Assembly (NCBI RefSeq): GCF_009360615.1
Contig: NZ_SPEY01000023.1
Location: 62,001-126,000 of the forward strand
DNA: 64,000 bases
Source: Comamonas sp.
GTDB lineage: Bacteria; Pseudomonadota; Gammaproteobacteria; Burkholderiales; Burkholderiaceae_C
Direction of reading: 5' to 3'
The notes under the pieces are model-generated. The model saw only the letters and a program-made list of their open reading frames with translations, was not told where the DNA came from and ran no database searches. The position numbers and the translations under genes were made by a program. Shown piece after piece: positions 42,535 to 51,460 of the stretch (position 1 is the stretch's first letter; each line of letters starts with the position of its first letter).

Positions 42535-44205
42535 ATGGCTCAAACGCTCAGAGGCTTGCTTGCTGCTCCGGTTCGCGCCGACTGGGTGGCTGGCCTGTCC
42601 ATTGCGGGACTGCTGCTTCCGGAAGCAGTGGCTTACGCCGGTCTGGCCGGCGCACCGCCGCAGGCCGGGGTGGTGGCCTTGTTCGCCGGGCTGCTCGTCT
42701 ACGGACTGGCCGGAAGCAGCCGCTTTGCGGTCGTATCTGCGACCTCCTCTTCGGCGGCAGTGCTGTTGGCCGCCAGCAGTTCGGTGCTGCATGTTCCGGC
42801 CGAGCATCGCACCGCCATGGGCATAGGTATGGTGTTGGTGGCGGGCATCATCTTTGTACTGGCCGGGCTGATGCGGCTGGGTGCCATCTCCCAGTTCATC
42901 GCCAAGCCCGTCCTGCGCGGCTTTGCCATGGGTCTGGCATTGACCATCGTGCTCAAGCAGCTGCCGCTGGCGATCGGAGTGCATCCGCAGCGCAGCGACT
43001 TTTTCCATTTCGCCTGGGAGCTGCTGGCCATGCTGCCGGACTGGAACTTCCGTGGGCTGGCCATGCTGGTGCTGGCCTTGCTGACGCTGCATCTGCTGGG
43101 CCGATGGCGGGCCATGCCGGCGGCGCTGCTGGTAATCGTGGCCGGTATTGCGCTTGATGTCTGGGGATATGGCCGGCGCTGGGGGATACCTTCGGTCGGG
43201 GCGCTGGAGCTCGGGGGCGTGCATCTGACCCTGCCCGACCTGGCCTGGCCCGACTGGCTGCGCGCCGGACAGCTGGCCGTGGCGCTGGCCCTGATTCTGT
43301 ATGCCGAGTCCTACAGTTCCATCCGCTCCCTGGCATTGCGCCACGGAGATGCGGTTTCCGCCAATCGCGACCTGCTGGCCCTGGGGGGGGCGAACATGGC
43401 TTCGGCCCTGTTTCAGGGCCTGCCCGTCGGAGCCGGCTTTTCAGCCAGTTCGGCCAATGAGGCGGCGGGAGCCAGGAGCCGGGCTGCAGGGCTCATTGCC
43501 TGTGCCGTCGTTGCGCTGCTGGTGTGGCAGTTGCTTCCCTGGATGGAGCGCATTCCCGAACCCATGCTGGCCGCCATCGTCATGCACGCGGTAGGTCATT
43601 CGCTCAACGGGAGCGGATTGAGACCGTATTTTGTCTGGCGCCGTGACCGGGCCCTGGTGGTCACTGCCTTTGCCGCCGTCATCCTGCTGGGGGTGCTGGA
43701 TGGATTGCTCCTGTCCATGGTGCTCAGCATTGCCCTGCTGCTCAAGCGCATGGCACAGGCAAAAGTCAGCGAGCTGGGGCAGCTGGCGCATGGCCATGAT
43801 TTTGTGGACAGACAACGGCATCCCGAGGCCTCGGCGGTACCCGATGTGCTGATCGTGCGTCCCGAGGAGCGCTTGTTCTTTGGCAATGCCGATGCCGTCA
43901 TGGCCGACATCGGCGCCCGCGCGGGGCGCGTTCCTGGTCTGAGGGCGCTGATACTCAGTCTTGAGGAGTCTCCGGATCTGGATAGCACCAGTATCGAGGC
44001 CCTGAGCGAGCTTGCCAGGCAGCTGGCACAGAAGGGCGTTCAGCTGCGACTCGCGCGCGTCAAGGATGGAGTGCGGGAGCTGCTGCAACGTGCGCAGATC
44101 CCGGGCCTGGGGCCGCATGCCTACGCCGCCTGGAGTGTGGATGATGCGGTGCAGGGGATCGAAGATTCGGTCCGGTCTTCGAAAGCCGTGCCCGCAAAGT
44201 CCTAG
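42535..44205 (+). CDS. SulP family anion transporter with STAS domain
   Basis: The 556-residue protein has about 12 hydrophobic helices (to about 400) with the SulP signature near LLLPEAVAYAGLAGAPPQAG (20-39). A C-terminal STAS domain (about 435-545) contains LRALILSLEESPDLDSTSIEAL. The family transports sulfate, bicarbonate or other inorganic anions across the inner membrane; the anion cannot be told here. The gene is one base downstream of the ParB-like gene. Confidence 0.88.
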   Translation: MAQTLRGLLAAPVRADWVAGLSIAGLLLPEAVAYAGLAGAPPQAGVVALFAGLLVYGLAGSSRFAVVSATSSSAAVLLAASSSVLHVPAEHRTAMGIGMVLVAGIIFVLAGLMRLGAISQFIAKPVLRGFAMGLALTIVLKQLPLAIGVHPQRSDFFHFAWELLAMLPDWNFRGLAMLVLALLTLHLLGRWRAMPAALLVIVAGIALDVWGYGRRWGIPSVGALELGGVHLTLPDLAWPDWLRAGQLAVALALILYAESYSSIRSLALRHGDAVSANRDLLALGGANMASALFQGLPVGAGFSASSANEAAGARSRAAGLIACAVVALLVWQLLPWMERIPEPMLAAIVMHAVGHSLNGSGLRPYFVWRRDRALVVTAFAAVILLGVLDGLLLSMVLSIALLLKRMAQAKVSELGQLAHGHDFVDRQRHPEASAVPDVLIVRPEERLFFGNADAVMADIGARAGRVPGLRALILSLEESPDLDSTSIEALSELARQLAQKGVQLRLARVKDGVRELLQRAQIPGLGPHAYAAWSVDDAVQGIEDSVRSSKAVPAKS

Positions 44206-44240
44206 GTCCCGAGCTCTCGGGGGCTCGACCTCGGGCGGTG

Positions 44241-45437
44241 TCAGGCACCGACGGATCGGCTCAGGCGCAACGCCTGCCGGAAGCCCAGCTGCCCCACAAC
44301 GCAGGCAATCAGCAGCACCGAAAACGCCGACAGTGCGGGGCTGCTGCCCAGGCTGGCTCCCAGCGTGCACAGGCCGCCCACGGCCATCTGGGCGAAGCCA
44401 TAGACTCCGGCGGCCGAGCCCGTCAGGTCGCTGTGAACGCCCAGAGCCTTGGCGAGTGCTGCGGGGCTGGTCATGCCGGAGCCCAGGGTGAACAGGAGCA
44501 TCAGGGTCACGACCACCGGCACGTTGATCAGCTGCAGCAGCGTGAGGGCAACCAATGCCGCAGCGCAGCCCAGGCTCAACAGATTGCCGCCCAGTATCAG
44601 TCGCTCCAGTGGCCAGCGCTTGATGAGCTGGCGCGCCAGTGCATTGCCCGCGGCCATGCCGGCCATCAACATTCCCAGGTAAATGCCAAGCTGGGCCTTG
44701 CTGGAGTGGAGCTGCTCGATGAAGATGAAGGGCGCCGCGGCGATAAAGGCGTACACGGATGTGGTCGCGCTACCGCCGCCGATGGCGAAGCCCAGAAATG
44801 GGGGCGAGCTCAACAAGGTGCGATAGTCGTTGCGCACCGTGCGCCATTTCAGCTCGCCGGTGGGGTGACCTGTTTCCGGCAACAGGCGCCAGACCCCGAA
44901 GGCCGTGAGCGCGCCCATCAGCGCCAGCACCGCAAAAATGACGCGCCAGCCGAACATGGCGTCCAGGCCGGAGCCGATGGAAGGAGCGATGCCCGGGCCG
45001 ATCATCATCATGAGGTTGAGCAGTGCCAGGCTCCCCACTGCCGTTTCGGGTGTCGCGGTGTCGCGGGCGATGGCGCGACCCAGTGCCAGGCCGGCGCAGC
45101 CGCCCAGAGCCTGGATCAGGCGCGCGCCAATCAGCATATTCGCACTGGGAGCCAGAAAGGCCGCAAGGCTGGCAACCGTGTAGAGGCCCAGACCGGCCAG
45201 CAGCAGGGGGCGGCGGCCCAGTGCATCCGACATGGGGCCGTAGATCAGCTGGCCCAGCGCCAGGCCCAGGATGTAGACGGTGATGGTCTGCTGCATCTGT
45301 CCGCTGCTGGCACCGAAGTGGCGGGCTGCGTCGGGCAGCGCGGGAATGAACATATGCATGGCCATGGTGCCGGCGATGGTGACCATGACCAGCAGCCAGA
45401 GCGGCGCTTTGCGTGCAGGGGTTGCAGGACTGAGCAT
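44241..45437 (-). CDS. MFS transporter, Bcr/CflA-type drug efflux
   Basis: The 398-residue protein has 12 predicted transmembrane helices. FIPALPDAARHFGASSGQMQ and GPMSDALGRRPLLLAG (the DHA1 loop 2-3 motif) mark the Bcr/CflA subfamily, which exports drugs and small metabolites with proton antiport. It follows a MarR-type regulator gene by 52 nt on the same strand, a typical regulator-pump pair. The ATG at MLSPATPARK is chosen because it directly precedes the first helix; the ribosome site is weak. Confidence 0.87.
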   Translation of the reverse strand: MLSPATPARKAPLWLLVMVTIAGTMAMHMFIPALPDAARHFGASSGQMQQTITVYILGLALGQLIYGPMSDALGRRPLLLAGLGLYTVASLAAFLAPSANMLIGARLIQALGGCAGLALGRAIARDTATPETAVGSLALLNLMMMIGPGIAPSIGSGLDAMFGWRVIFAVLALMGALTAFGVWRLLPETGHPTGELKWRTVRNDYRTLLSSPPFLGFAIGGGSATTSVYAFIAAAPFIFIEQLHSSKAQLGIYLGMLMAGMAAGNALARQLIKRWPLERLILGGNLLSLGCAAALVALTLLQLINVPVVVTLMLLFTLGSGMTSPAALAKALGVHSDLTGSAAGVYGFAQMAVGGLCTLGASLGSSPALSAFSVLLIACVVGQLGFRQALRLSRSVGA

Positions 45438-45489
45438 ACAAAAGGAATTCGAGGCGTGTCGAGGGGATGCAGTGGTGTGTTGCGCCACG

Positions 45490-45972
45490 TCAGCGGCCGG
45501 GGGTGAAGCAGGGGCTGGCGCCCGTCTCCAGGTCCGCCATCTTTTCCTGCATGGTGGCCAGGGCCTCCAGCATCGCGTCCAGCAGCTCGGGAGCCAGCTC
45601 CTGCATGACCTCGCGTCGGACATCCGACACGATGCTCTGGACCTGCTCGACCTGCGCCAGTCCGGCTGTCGTGAGCTGAAGGCGTTTGACGCGGCGGTCG
45701 GCATCGTCAAGGCGTTCCACCCAGCCCTGGGCCTGAAGACCGTCAATCAGGCGCACGAGAGAGGAGCTGTCCAGCGCCAGCGCCTGGGCCAGATCCTTTT
45801 GCCGCATGGTGCCTTCGCTGCGCTCCAGGTGGACCAGGGGCAGCCATAGCGCCTGCGTCAGGCCCAGCGGGGCCAGCACCTTGTCCAGTGTGCGGCGCCA
45901 TTGCTTGTTGACCTGTGCCATGACGAACATGAGCTGCCGCTGACGGCTGGAGAGGGGCTCGGTGCGGGGCAT
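45490..45972 (-). CDS. MarR family transcriptional regulator
   Basis: The 160-residue protein has the MarR winged-helix pattern: LGLTQALWLPLVHLERSE, the recognition helix LALDSSSLVRLIDGLQAQGW, then the wing DDADRRVKRLQLT. It probably represses the downstream MFS pump and itself. An inverted repeat 30-50 nt upstream of its start is a likely binding site. The start at MPRTEPLSSRQ fits the domain border. Confidence 0.87.
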   Translation of the reverse strand: MPRTEPLSSRQRQLMFVMAQVNKQWRRTLDKVLAPLGLTQALWLPLVHLERSEGTMRQKDLAQALALDSSSLVRLIDGLQAQGWVERLDDADRRVKRLQLTTAGLAQVEQVQSIVSDVRREVMQELAPELLDAMLEALATMQEKMADLETGASPCFTPGR

Positions 45973-46001
45973 GTTCTGTGTATTCAAATAGTTGGCATTC
46001 C

Positions 46002-46023
46002 AATTATTGCAGAAGCAATATTT
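46002..46023. promoter_or_regulatory. Candidate MarR operator
   Basis: The perfect inverted repeat TATTGC-AGAA-GCAATA is extended by AA/TT one base further out. A second, shorter repeat TTGG-CATT-CCAA (45992-46003) adjoins it. Both lie within 51 nt of the MarR start, inside an AT-rich promoter-like stretch. Confidence 0.55.
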
Positions 46024-46571
46024 ATCCTGTGAACAGGGTTTTGGGCGAAGCCGCTGCGGCCCTCCGGCACCGGGCCTGGTGCGATGGCGAAAGGCTGATC
46101 CATTGCCCCGAGGGCGCAGGGACAAGCCCGTGATGCGAGTCGCTTCTGTGCACCCGGAAAAACCGCAGCTGGCGGGAGGGACGCGGATCCGCCTCATATC
46201 GCTTCAGGTCAGGCCGGCATGGTGGGGCGAGGGATTTCCGCCTTGTCCCTGCAGCCGTCATGCTGCCCCAGCGTGTGAAAGGGCGTGGCGCATGCCCCCC
46301 GCCCTGGAGGTGATGCACGTGGTGGTTGCACGCGGGCCGGGTGTGGTGATCCCTTGCCCTGCGGTTGCCGTGCAGATCGGACTGCAAAGGCTGCCGCGAT
46401 GGCCTCAGCCACAGTGCGGCCGTCCAAAGGTGCGGCGGTTGGAGAATGTCTTCGGGAGAGGCTGATGCGCCGGACGTCCCGCATGAGGATCCGGTCCTGC
46501 GCGCTCGCAGTCCGTCCACCGTCTGCGAAAGGCGACCTCCGGGATCGCCTCGGAACGGCGTGTCTCTCGTG
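46024..46571. other. Long non-coding gap between marR and the DUF3334 gene
   Basis: I see no convincing gene in this stretch of 548 nt. Open frames on both strands lack ribosome sites and have basic, low-complexity translations. No terminator for the minus-strand DUF3334 gene is obvious. It could be a decayed gene or hold a small RNA. Confidence 0.4.
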
Positions 46572-47270
46572 CTACAGGCCGAGCGACTTGAGCAGGTCGT
46601 CGGTGTCGCTGGAGGACACCGCCGAAGGGGTCGCGGCAGGTACCTGGCCAGACTGGGCTTCACGGGCCTGGGCCATGACCAGATCGGGGTCCGGCTTCTC
46701 CTGGGCCTCGAAGTCCTTGATCTTGATGAATTCCATGTGATCCACCGCCATCTCCAGATAGAAGATGTTGTTGTTGCCGGTGTAGAAGGTCACGCGGCGC
46801 GCTTCCGGAGCATCCAGATTGGCATCCACGCTCAGATTGACCTGCTTGTTCAGGCGGATCATCTTGGGCTGGCTTTGCGCGATGTGGGTCTGCAGCTCAC
46901 GCTGCACCTTGCTGGTAAAGTCGCCGACGACCTGGTTCATCAGCTCGCCCATGACGTTGCTCACGTCGTCGGACGTGTAGGAGTTGGCCAGATCGCTCTC
47001 GGCCATGCCCATGGACAGCAGGTAGCTGCGATAAAGCTCCATGGCCGCATCGGCCGAGAAGTTGATGATGATGAGGGCCGAAAATCCACCGTCGATCAGC
47101 ACGAAGCAGCCGATATCGGGCTTGAGGCTGGTCTTGGTGATGCGCTGCACCATGCCCGAATACTGGATCGGGCACTGGGTGGCCACCTGCAGCACCCGCG
47201 AGACGGAGTTGCACAGGGCAATCAGCACATCTTCGGTGCCGTGGACGATGGGGGCGGTAGGTTGGCTCAT
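46572..47270 (-). CDS. DUF3334/CheX-like protein
   Basis: The 232-residue protein resembles the DUF3334 family: TEDVLIALCNSVSRVL near the N-terminus, PDIGCFVLIDGGFSALIIIN, and DDVSNVMGELMNQVVGDFTS, which recalls the ExxN helix of CheC/CheX-type phosphatases. The last ~40 residues are polar and end in DTDDLLKSLGL, a tail like that of chemotaxis or flagellar adaptor proteins. A role in chemotaxis phosphatase or phase control is possible but not shown. No chemotaxis genes are nearby. Confidence 0.72.
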   Translation of the reverse strand: MSQPTAPIVHGTEDVLIALCNSVSRVLQVATQCPIQYSGMVQRITKTSLKPDIGCFVLIDGGFSALIIINFSADAAMELYRSYLLSMGMAESDLANSYTSDDVSNVMGELMNQVVGDFTSKVQRELQTHIAQSQPKMIRLNKQVNLSVDANLDAPEARRVTFYTGNNNIFYLEMAVDHMEFIKIKDFEAQEKPDPDLVMAQAREAQSGQVPAATPSAVSSSDTDDLLKSLGL

Positions 47271-47303
47271 GGCTGCATTGGTTCAAGGGATGGCTGATTA
47301 TGT

Positions 47304-47322
47304 ATGCAACACTTTGTTGCAT
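47304..47322. promoter_or_regulatory. Inverted repeat in the DUF3334/lipoprotein divergent promoter region
   Basis: ATGCAAC-ACTTT-GTTGCAT is a perfect 7-bp inverted repeat, 34 nt upstream of the DUF3334 start. A second, CTGCA-GCAAT-TGCAG, follows at 47331-47345. They may be regulator sites for either divergent gene. Confidence 0.4.
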
Positions 47323-47394
47323 CGAGATATCTGCAGCAATTGCAGGACGCGGCTGTCTGTTAACGTGCCTGCTTTTGGAAAATCAGAGGTATTC

Positions 47395-47907
47395 ATGCAG
47401 AGCAAGCTGTGGCGCCTGGGTGCCAGTGTCATTGTGGTGATGGGTTTGACCGCCTGTTCGAGCTTGTCCGGCATGACGGACAAGGTTTCCCGGACCTGGG
47501 ACAACACCTGGAGCGGTCTCACAGGCAAGAAACCGGCACAGACACAGGCAGCGGGCCAGGAGGCCGGGCCGGTATCCGGGGGGCTCAAGCCTGTCCGGGA
47601 AAGTGGTCGCTGGCAGGGCCTGTACAGCCTGGACGGCGAGACGCCTCGGTTTCAGGAGTGCGAAAGCGGCCAGATCATCGGCGTGCTGCCCGAGGGCGAT
47701 AGCGTGCTGCTGGAGCAGGCCTATCTGAACACGCGCAGCAGCGCCACCATTGCCATGCTGGCCGAGGTGCAGGGCCGGGTGGTAGAGCAAGCCGTGGCCG
47801 ATCCGGTGCTGGCCCGGCAGGGGCGCAAGATGCTGGTGCTGCGCGTGGAGCGCTTTGTCGCACTGTCGAGCCAGGCAGCCTGCCGCAATGCCAAGGCCAA
47901 CTGGTAG
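47395..47907 (+). CDS. NlpE-like lipoprotein
   Basis: The 170-residue protein has a signal peptide with lipobox LTAC (Cys21). A linker and one domain (about 70-165) follow, with WQGLYSLDGETPRFQECESG and VLLEQAYLNTRSSATIAMLAEVQGRVVEQ, a pattern like the NlpE/COG3650 domain that reports envelope stress. It should be anchored in the outer or inner membrane facing the periplasm. The lineage of this domain is broad, so an NlpE role is not certain. The divergent DUF3334 gene shares its promoter region. Confidence 0.7.
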   Translation: MQSKLWRLGASVIVVMGLTACSSLSGMTDKVSRTWDNTWSGLTGKKPAQTQAAGQEAGPVSGGLKPVRESGRWQGLYSLDGETPRFQECESGQIIGVLPEGDSVLLEQAYLNTRSSATIAMLAEVQGRVVEQAVADPVLARQGRKMLVLRVERFVALSSQAACRNAKANW

Positions 47908-47943
47908 GCTGCAGCCCGCTTCGCAAATCATTTTGATATCTGT

Positions 47944-47977
47944 CAGCGCTTTCCTGTCAAGCGCTGCAGCCGTTTTT
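47944..47977 (+). terminator. Terminator of the NlpE-like gene
   Basis: CAGCGCTT and AAGCGCTG form an 8-bp stem with a 7-nt loop; five T residues follow after a 6-nt gap. It lies between convergent genes. Confidence 0.6.
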
Positions 47978-47982
47978 GATCC

Positions 47983-49029
47983 TTATTTGGCAGCGGCGCG
48001 CGCTTGCGCCAGCCAGCCGTCAAAAGTCTGCCGATGGGCCTTGATCCAGCCGTCTACATGGCGGCTGACATCGGCCTCGCTGCTCTCGCCCTGGCGCATG
48101 CGCATGTTCTGGGCGTTGATGTCCTCTATGGGCAACTGCATCACGGCAAACAGCTTGGCAGCGGCCGGATTTTTCTCCGCCCAGGCCTTGTTGGCCAGGA
48201 TGTATTGCTGATTGAGCTTGAAGCCGTAGTTCTTGCCATTGGGCAGCTGGGTCTGGTCCTCTCCCTGGGCACCCGGGATGTTGGGTACCTCCAGCCAGCT
48301 GACCTCCTTGCCGGGGCGCAGCACGGTGTTCACCCAGAACGGGGTCCAGACATAGTAGAGAATGGGCTTGCCGCTTTTGTAGCGGGTGATGGTGTCGGCA
48401 ATCAGGGCCTGGTAGTTCCCCTGCCTGTGGGTGATGCGGGACTCCAGATCCAGCCCCTTGAGATGTTTGTTGATGGCCAGCTCGCAGCCCCAGCCAGGGT
48501 TGCAGCCCGTCAGATCGGCCTTGCCGTCGCCATCTGTGTCGAACAGCGCTGCCAGCTTTGGGTCCTTGAGTTGCGTGATGCTGGTGATCCCGTATTTCTC
48601 GGCCGTAGCCTTGTCGATCAGATAGCCTTGCACCGCATTGCGCGAATAGGTACCGGCGCGATAGAAGGCTTTTTCACCGCCATTGTTCTCATAGAAGGCT
48701 CGGTGCAGTGGCATCCAGTGCGTGGCGGTAAACGTGGCGTCGCCCTGGGCCACGGCCACATGCTGGGTGCCGTTTTCCAGACTCTTGACGGGCTGTACCC
48801 GGTAGCCCAGCTTCTCCAGAGCGCGCGAAACCAGCAGGGTCTGGAACATTTCCTCATCCACCGTGCCCTTGAGCGGTTGCACCGAGACGCCTTTGCCGGG
48901 CAGGTCGCCAGCGTTCGTTTGCGCGTGTGCGGCAGCGGCGCCAAAGGTCAGCAGGGCGATGGCAGTCAGACAGCGGTATTGGTACTGCAGGTTTGGGAAA
49001 GGCGAATGTGCGGGCTTGTTGCTGTGCAT
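47983..49029 (-). CDS. proX: Glycine betaine-type ABC transporter substrate-binding protein (ProX copy 1)
   Basis: The 348-residue periplasmic protein starts with a Sec-type signal ending AAAAHAQ (about 36). It keeps the ProX aromatic cage motifs [16 protein letters not shown] and VWTPFW, which contribute tryptophans for the quaternary ammonium group. The Cys pair in GCNPGWGCE matches the disulfide of E. coli ProX. It is the third and last proX in the series, 106 nt behind copy 2. The ligand is probably glycine betaine, proline betaine or a related compound. AAGGAG precedes the ATG. Confidence 0.88.
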   Translation of the reverse strand: MHSNKPAHSPFPNLQYQYRCLTAIALLTFGAAAAHAQTNAGDLPGKGVSVQPLKGTVDEEMFQTLLVSRALEKLGYRVQPVKSLENGTQHVAVAQGDATFTATHWMPLHRAFYENNGGEKAFYRAGTYSRNAVQGYLIDKATAEKYGITSITQLKDPKLAALFDTDGDGKADLTGCNPGWGCELAINKHLKGLDLESRITHRQGNYQALIADTITRYKSGKPILYYVWTPFWVNTVLRPGKEVSWLEVPNIPGAQGEDQTQLPNGKNYGFKLNQQYILANKAWAEKNPAAAKLFAVMQLPIEDINAQNMRMRQGESSEADVSRHVDGWIKAHRQTFDGWLAQARAAAK

Positions 49030-49135
49030 GAATACTCCTTGGGTGCTGGGTGCCTACCCCGAAATCGGCATGAAAAAGCGAGAGGGTGGATGAAGGAAAC
49101 GGCGCTCGGATCCGGTCCGGTGCGCCGTGGGCGAA

Positions 49136-50206
49136 TCAGGATTTCAGGGCTGCGGCCCTGGCCTGGGCAATCCAGGCATCAAAAGTTTTCTGGTGGGCCT
49201 TGATCCAGGCGTCCACATGGCGCTGGGTATCGGCTGGCTTGCTTTCCCCATCGCGCAGCAGCCGGTTCTGACGGCTGATGTCGGTGATGGGAATCTGCAT
49301 GATCTCGAACAGCCTGCCGGCCGCCGGGTTCTCTTCGGCCCAGAGCTTGTTGGCCACGATGTGCTCGTTGTTGAGCGGAAAGCCGTAATTGCGCCCGTTG
49401 GGCAGCCGGGTGTCGGTGCCGGCCTGTACGCCGGGCATGGAGGAGCGTGTCACCTGCAGCCACACCACTTCCTGGCCGGGACGCAGCACATTGCTGAGCC
49501 AGTAGGGCGTCCAGGCGTAGTACAGCACGGGCTTGCCGGCCTTGAAGCGCGCCAGCGTGTCGGCAATCAGGGCCGGGTAGTTGCCCTGGGTGTAGCCGAC
49601 GGTGTTTTCCAGGCCGAAAGCCTTGATATGGTGGGCCACCACGGCCTCGCCACCCCAGCCGGCATTGGGGCCGATCAGATTGGCCTTGCCGTCGCCGTCG
49701 ATATCGAACAGGGCCGCGAGTGCAGGATCTTTGAGCTGGTCGATGTGGGTGATCTGGTATTGCTCGGCGGTCTTCCTGTCGATCATGTAGCCCTGGGCCG
49801 CTGCGGCTGCATACACGCCCTTGCGCGAGAGCTTGGCGTCGCCGCCGGCCTGCTGGTAGAAGTCGGCATGGTGCGGGTTCCAGTGGTTGGCCATGAAGGT
49901 GGCGTCGCCATTGGCAACGGACAGATGGATCAGCGGGTAGTCCAGCTCTTCCCAGGGCTTGACGGTGTAGCCCAGCTGCCGTAGCGCCTTCATCACCAGC
50001 AGCGTCTGGAAGTTTTCCTCGGCCAGAGCGCTCTTGACGGGCAGCACGGTGATGCCTGTGCCCGGAAGCGCATCGCCTGTCACCTTCCGGCCGGCCGCCC
50101 GGCTCGGTGACGGTCCCAGACCCAGCGCCGCAGCGCCGGCCGTGCCCAGCAGCAGCTGGCGCCTGGTGTGTCGGCCTGGGGTCGGGGTCTGCACAGACTG
50201 GCTCAT
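49136..50206 (-). CDS. proX: ProX-like substrate-binding protein with Tat signal (ProX copy 2)
   Basis: The 356-residue protein begins with a Tat-type signal peptide: TRRQLLLG (about 14-21), then a hydrophobic stretch and SPSRAAG before the mature part. The aromatic cage motifs NHWNPHH, AGWGGE and AWTPYW are retained. The Cys pair flanking GWG in the other two copies is absent (GPNAGWGGE). Export in folded form by Tat would fit loss of a periplasmic disulfide. It lies after the minus-strand terminator at 50339-50369, so it may have its own promoter within 50207-50338. Confidence 0.87.
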   Translation of the reverse strand: MSQSVQTPTPGRHTRRQLLLGTAGAAALGLGPSPSRAAGRKVTGDALPGTGITVLPVKSALAEENFQTLLVMKALRQLGYTVKPWEELDYPLIHLSVANGDATFMANHWNPHHADFYQQAGGDAKLSRKGVYAAAAAQGYMIDRKTAEQYQITHIDQLKDPALAALFDIDGDGKANLIGPNAGWGGEAVVAHHIKAFGLENTVGYTQGNYPALIADTLARFKAGKPVLYYAWTPYWLSNVLRPGQEVVWLQVTRSSMPGVQAGTDTRLPNGRNYGFPLNNEHIVANKLWAEENPAAGRLFEIMQIPITDISRQNRLLRDGESKPADTQRHVDAWIKAHQKTFDAWIAQARAAALKS

Positions 50207-50294
50207 TGTTCTTGTCTCTCCTTGGTTGGGTTGGGTTGGGCTTGCCGCCCGATTGAAATTGACACGCCACGCTCCCCACTGCGTGTGGTTCGCT

Positions 50295-50317
50295 GCCCCT
50301 TCAGGAGGGGCGTTTTT
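50295..50317 (+). terminator. Plus-oriented hairpin with T run between proX copies
   Basis: GCCCCT-TCAGG-AGGGGC followed by GTTTTT reads as an intrinsic terminator on the plus strand, although no plus-strand gene precedes it. It could stop antisense transcripts, or be incidental. Confidence 0.4.
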
Positions 50318-50338
50318 ATCTTGGGGCGGCCCGGCGAT

Positions 50339-50369
50339 AAAAAAACGGCGGCCGCGCAAGCGGTCGCCG
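50339..50369 (-). terminator. Terminator after proX copy 3
   Basis: On the minus strand CGGCGACCGC pairs with GCGGCCGCCG (one mismatch) around TTGC and is followed by seven T residues, 15 nt past the stop of proX copy 3. It would limit read-through from proVWX into the two further proX genes. Confidence 0.8.
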
Positions 50370-50384
50370 TGATTGGGGGAGGGA

Positions 50385-51440
50385 TCAGGACTTCTTGGCA
50401 GCCGCCAGCGCCTGGCTGATCCAGCCGTCGAACGTCTTCTGATGGGCCTTGATCCAGCCGTCGGTGTGACGCTCGATGTCGGAGGCCTTGTTCTGGCCCT
50501 GGCTCATCATGTAGTTCTGGGCATTGATGTCGCCCACGGGCAGCTTGATGATTTCAAACAGCTTGGCTGCCGCAGGGTTCTGCTCGGCCCAGGCCTTGTT
50601 GGCCACGATTTGCTGGTTGTTGGCAATGAAGCCGTAGTTCTTGCCGTTGGCCAGCTTGGTGTCGGTGCCGGACTGCTCGCCGGGCAGCGCGGAGAACGGC
50701 ACCTCCAGCCACACCACGTCCTTGCCGGGCTTGAGCACATTGCTCACCCAGTAGGGCGTCCAGGTGTAGTAGAGGATGGGCTTGCCGGCCTTGTAGCGTG
50801 TGATGGTGTCGGCCATCAGCGCCGAATAGGTGCCCTGCTTGTGCGTGACCGTCTCGCGCAGCTTGTAGGCGCCGAGCTGGTGTTCGATCATGGCTTCGCA
50901 GCCCCAACCGGGCGTGCAACCTGTCAGGTCGGCCTTGCCGTCACCGTCGGTGTCGAACAGCTTGGCAATTTCGGGGTCCTTGAGCTGGCCCAGATTCGTG
51001 ATCTTGTGCGCATCGGCCGTCTTCTTGTCGATCAGATAACCCTGAGCGGCATTGGCCGAGAACACACCCTTGCGGTAGAGCTTGGCGTCGCCGCCCGCAT
51101 TCTTGTAGTAGTCGGCGTGCAGCGGGTTCCAGTGATTGGCCATGAAGGTAGCATCGCCGTTGGCCAGGGCAATATGGGCCGTGGGGTATTCCACTTCCTT
51201 CATGGGCTGGACCTCGTAGCCCAGCTTTTCCAGGGCCTTCATGACGAGCTGGGTCTGGAAGGTCTCTTCTGCAATCGAGCTCTTGAGCGGCTGGACCTTG
51301 ATGCCCTTGCCTGGAAGCCCGTCGGCAGCGAAGGCGCCGGTGCTGACCATGGACAAGGCCAGGGAGGCTGCGGCTGTGCTGGCAAGCAGCCAGTGGCCCA
51401 GACCGTGGCGGATGCTGGCAGTGTGGTTGGCGGTATTCAT
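50385..51440 (-). CDS. proX: Glycine betaine ABC transporter substrate-binding protein (ProX copy 3, operon-linked)
   Basis: The 351-residue protein has a Sec signal with cleavage near GAFAADG (about 38). The ProX cage motifs are [16 protein letters not shown] (both Cys present) and [19 protein letters not shown] segment precedes the cage in this copy and in copy 1. It starts 20 nt after the proW stop, with AAGGAG before the ATG, so it is the copy that belongs directly to the proVW operon. It binds betaine-like osmoprotectants in the periplasm and delivers them to ProW. Confidence 0.92.
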   Translation of the reverse strand: MNTANHTASIRHGLGHWLLASTAAASLALSMVSTGAFAADGLPGKGIKVQPLKSSIAEETFQTQLVMKALEKLGYEVQPMKEVEYPTAHIALANGDATFMANHWNPLHADYYKNAGGDAKLYRKGVFSANAAQGYLIDKKTADAHKITNLGQLKDPEIAKLFDTDGDGKADLTGCTPGWGCEAMIEHQLGAYKLRETVTHKQGTYSALMADTITRYKAGKPILYYTWTPYWVSNVLKPGKDVVWLEVPFSALPGEQSGTDTKLANGKNYGFIANNQQIVANKAWAEQNPAAAKLFEIIKLPVGDINAQNYMMSQGQNKASDIERHTDGWIKAHQKTFDGWISQALAAAKKS

Positions 51441-51460
51441 GTGTTCTCCTTGTTCTCGAT

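Noticed and set aside
45992-46663. Overlapping open frames on both strands in the gap next to marR
   Set aside because: Translations are Arg/Pro/His-rich with no ribosome site; one runs into the DUF3334 gene in another frame.
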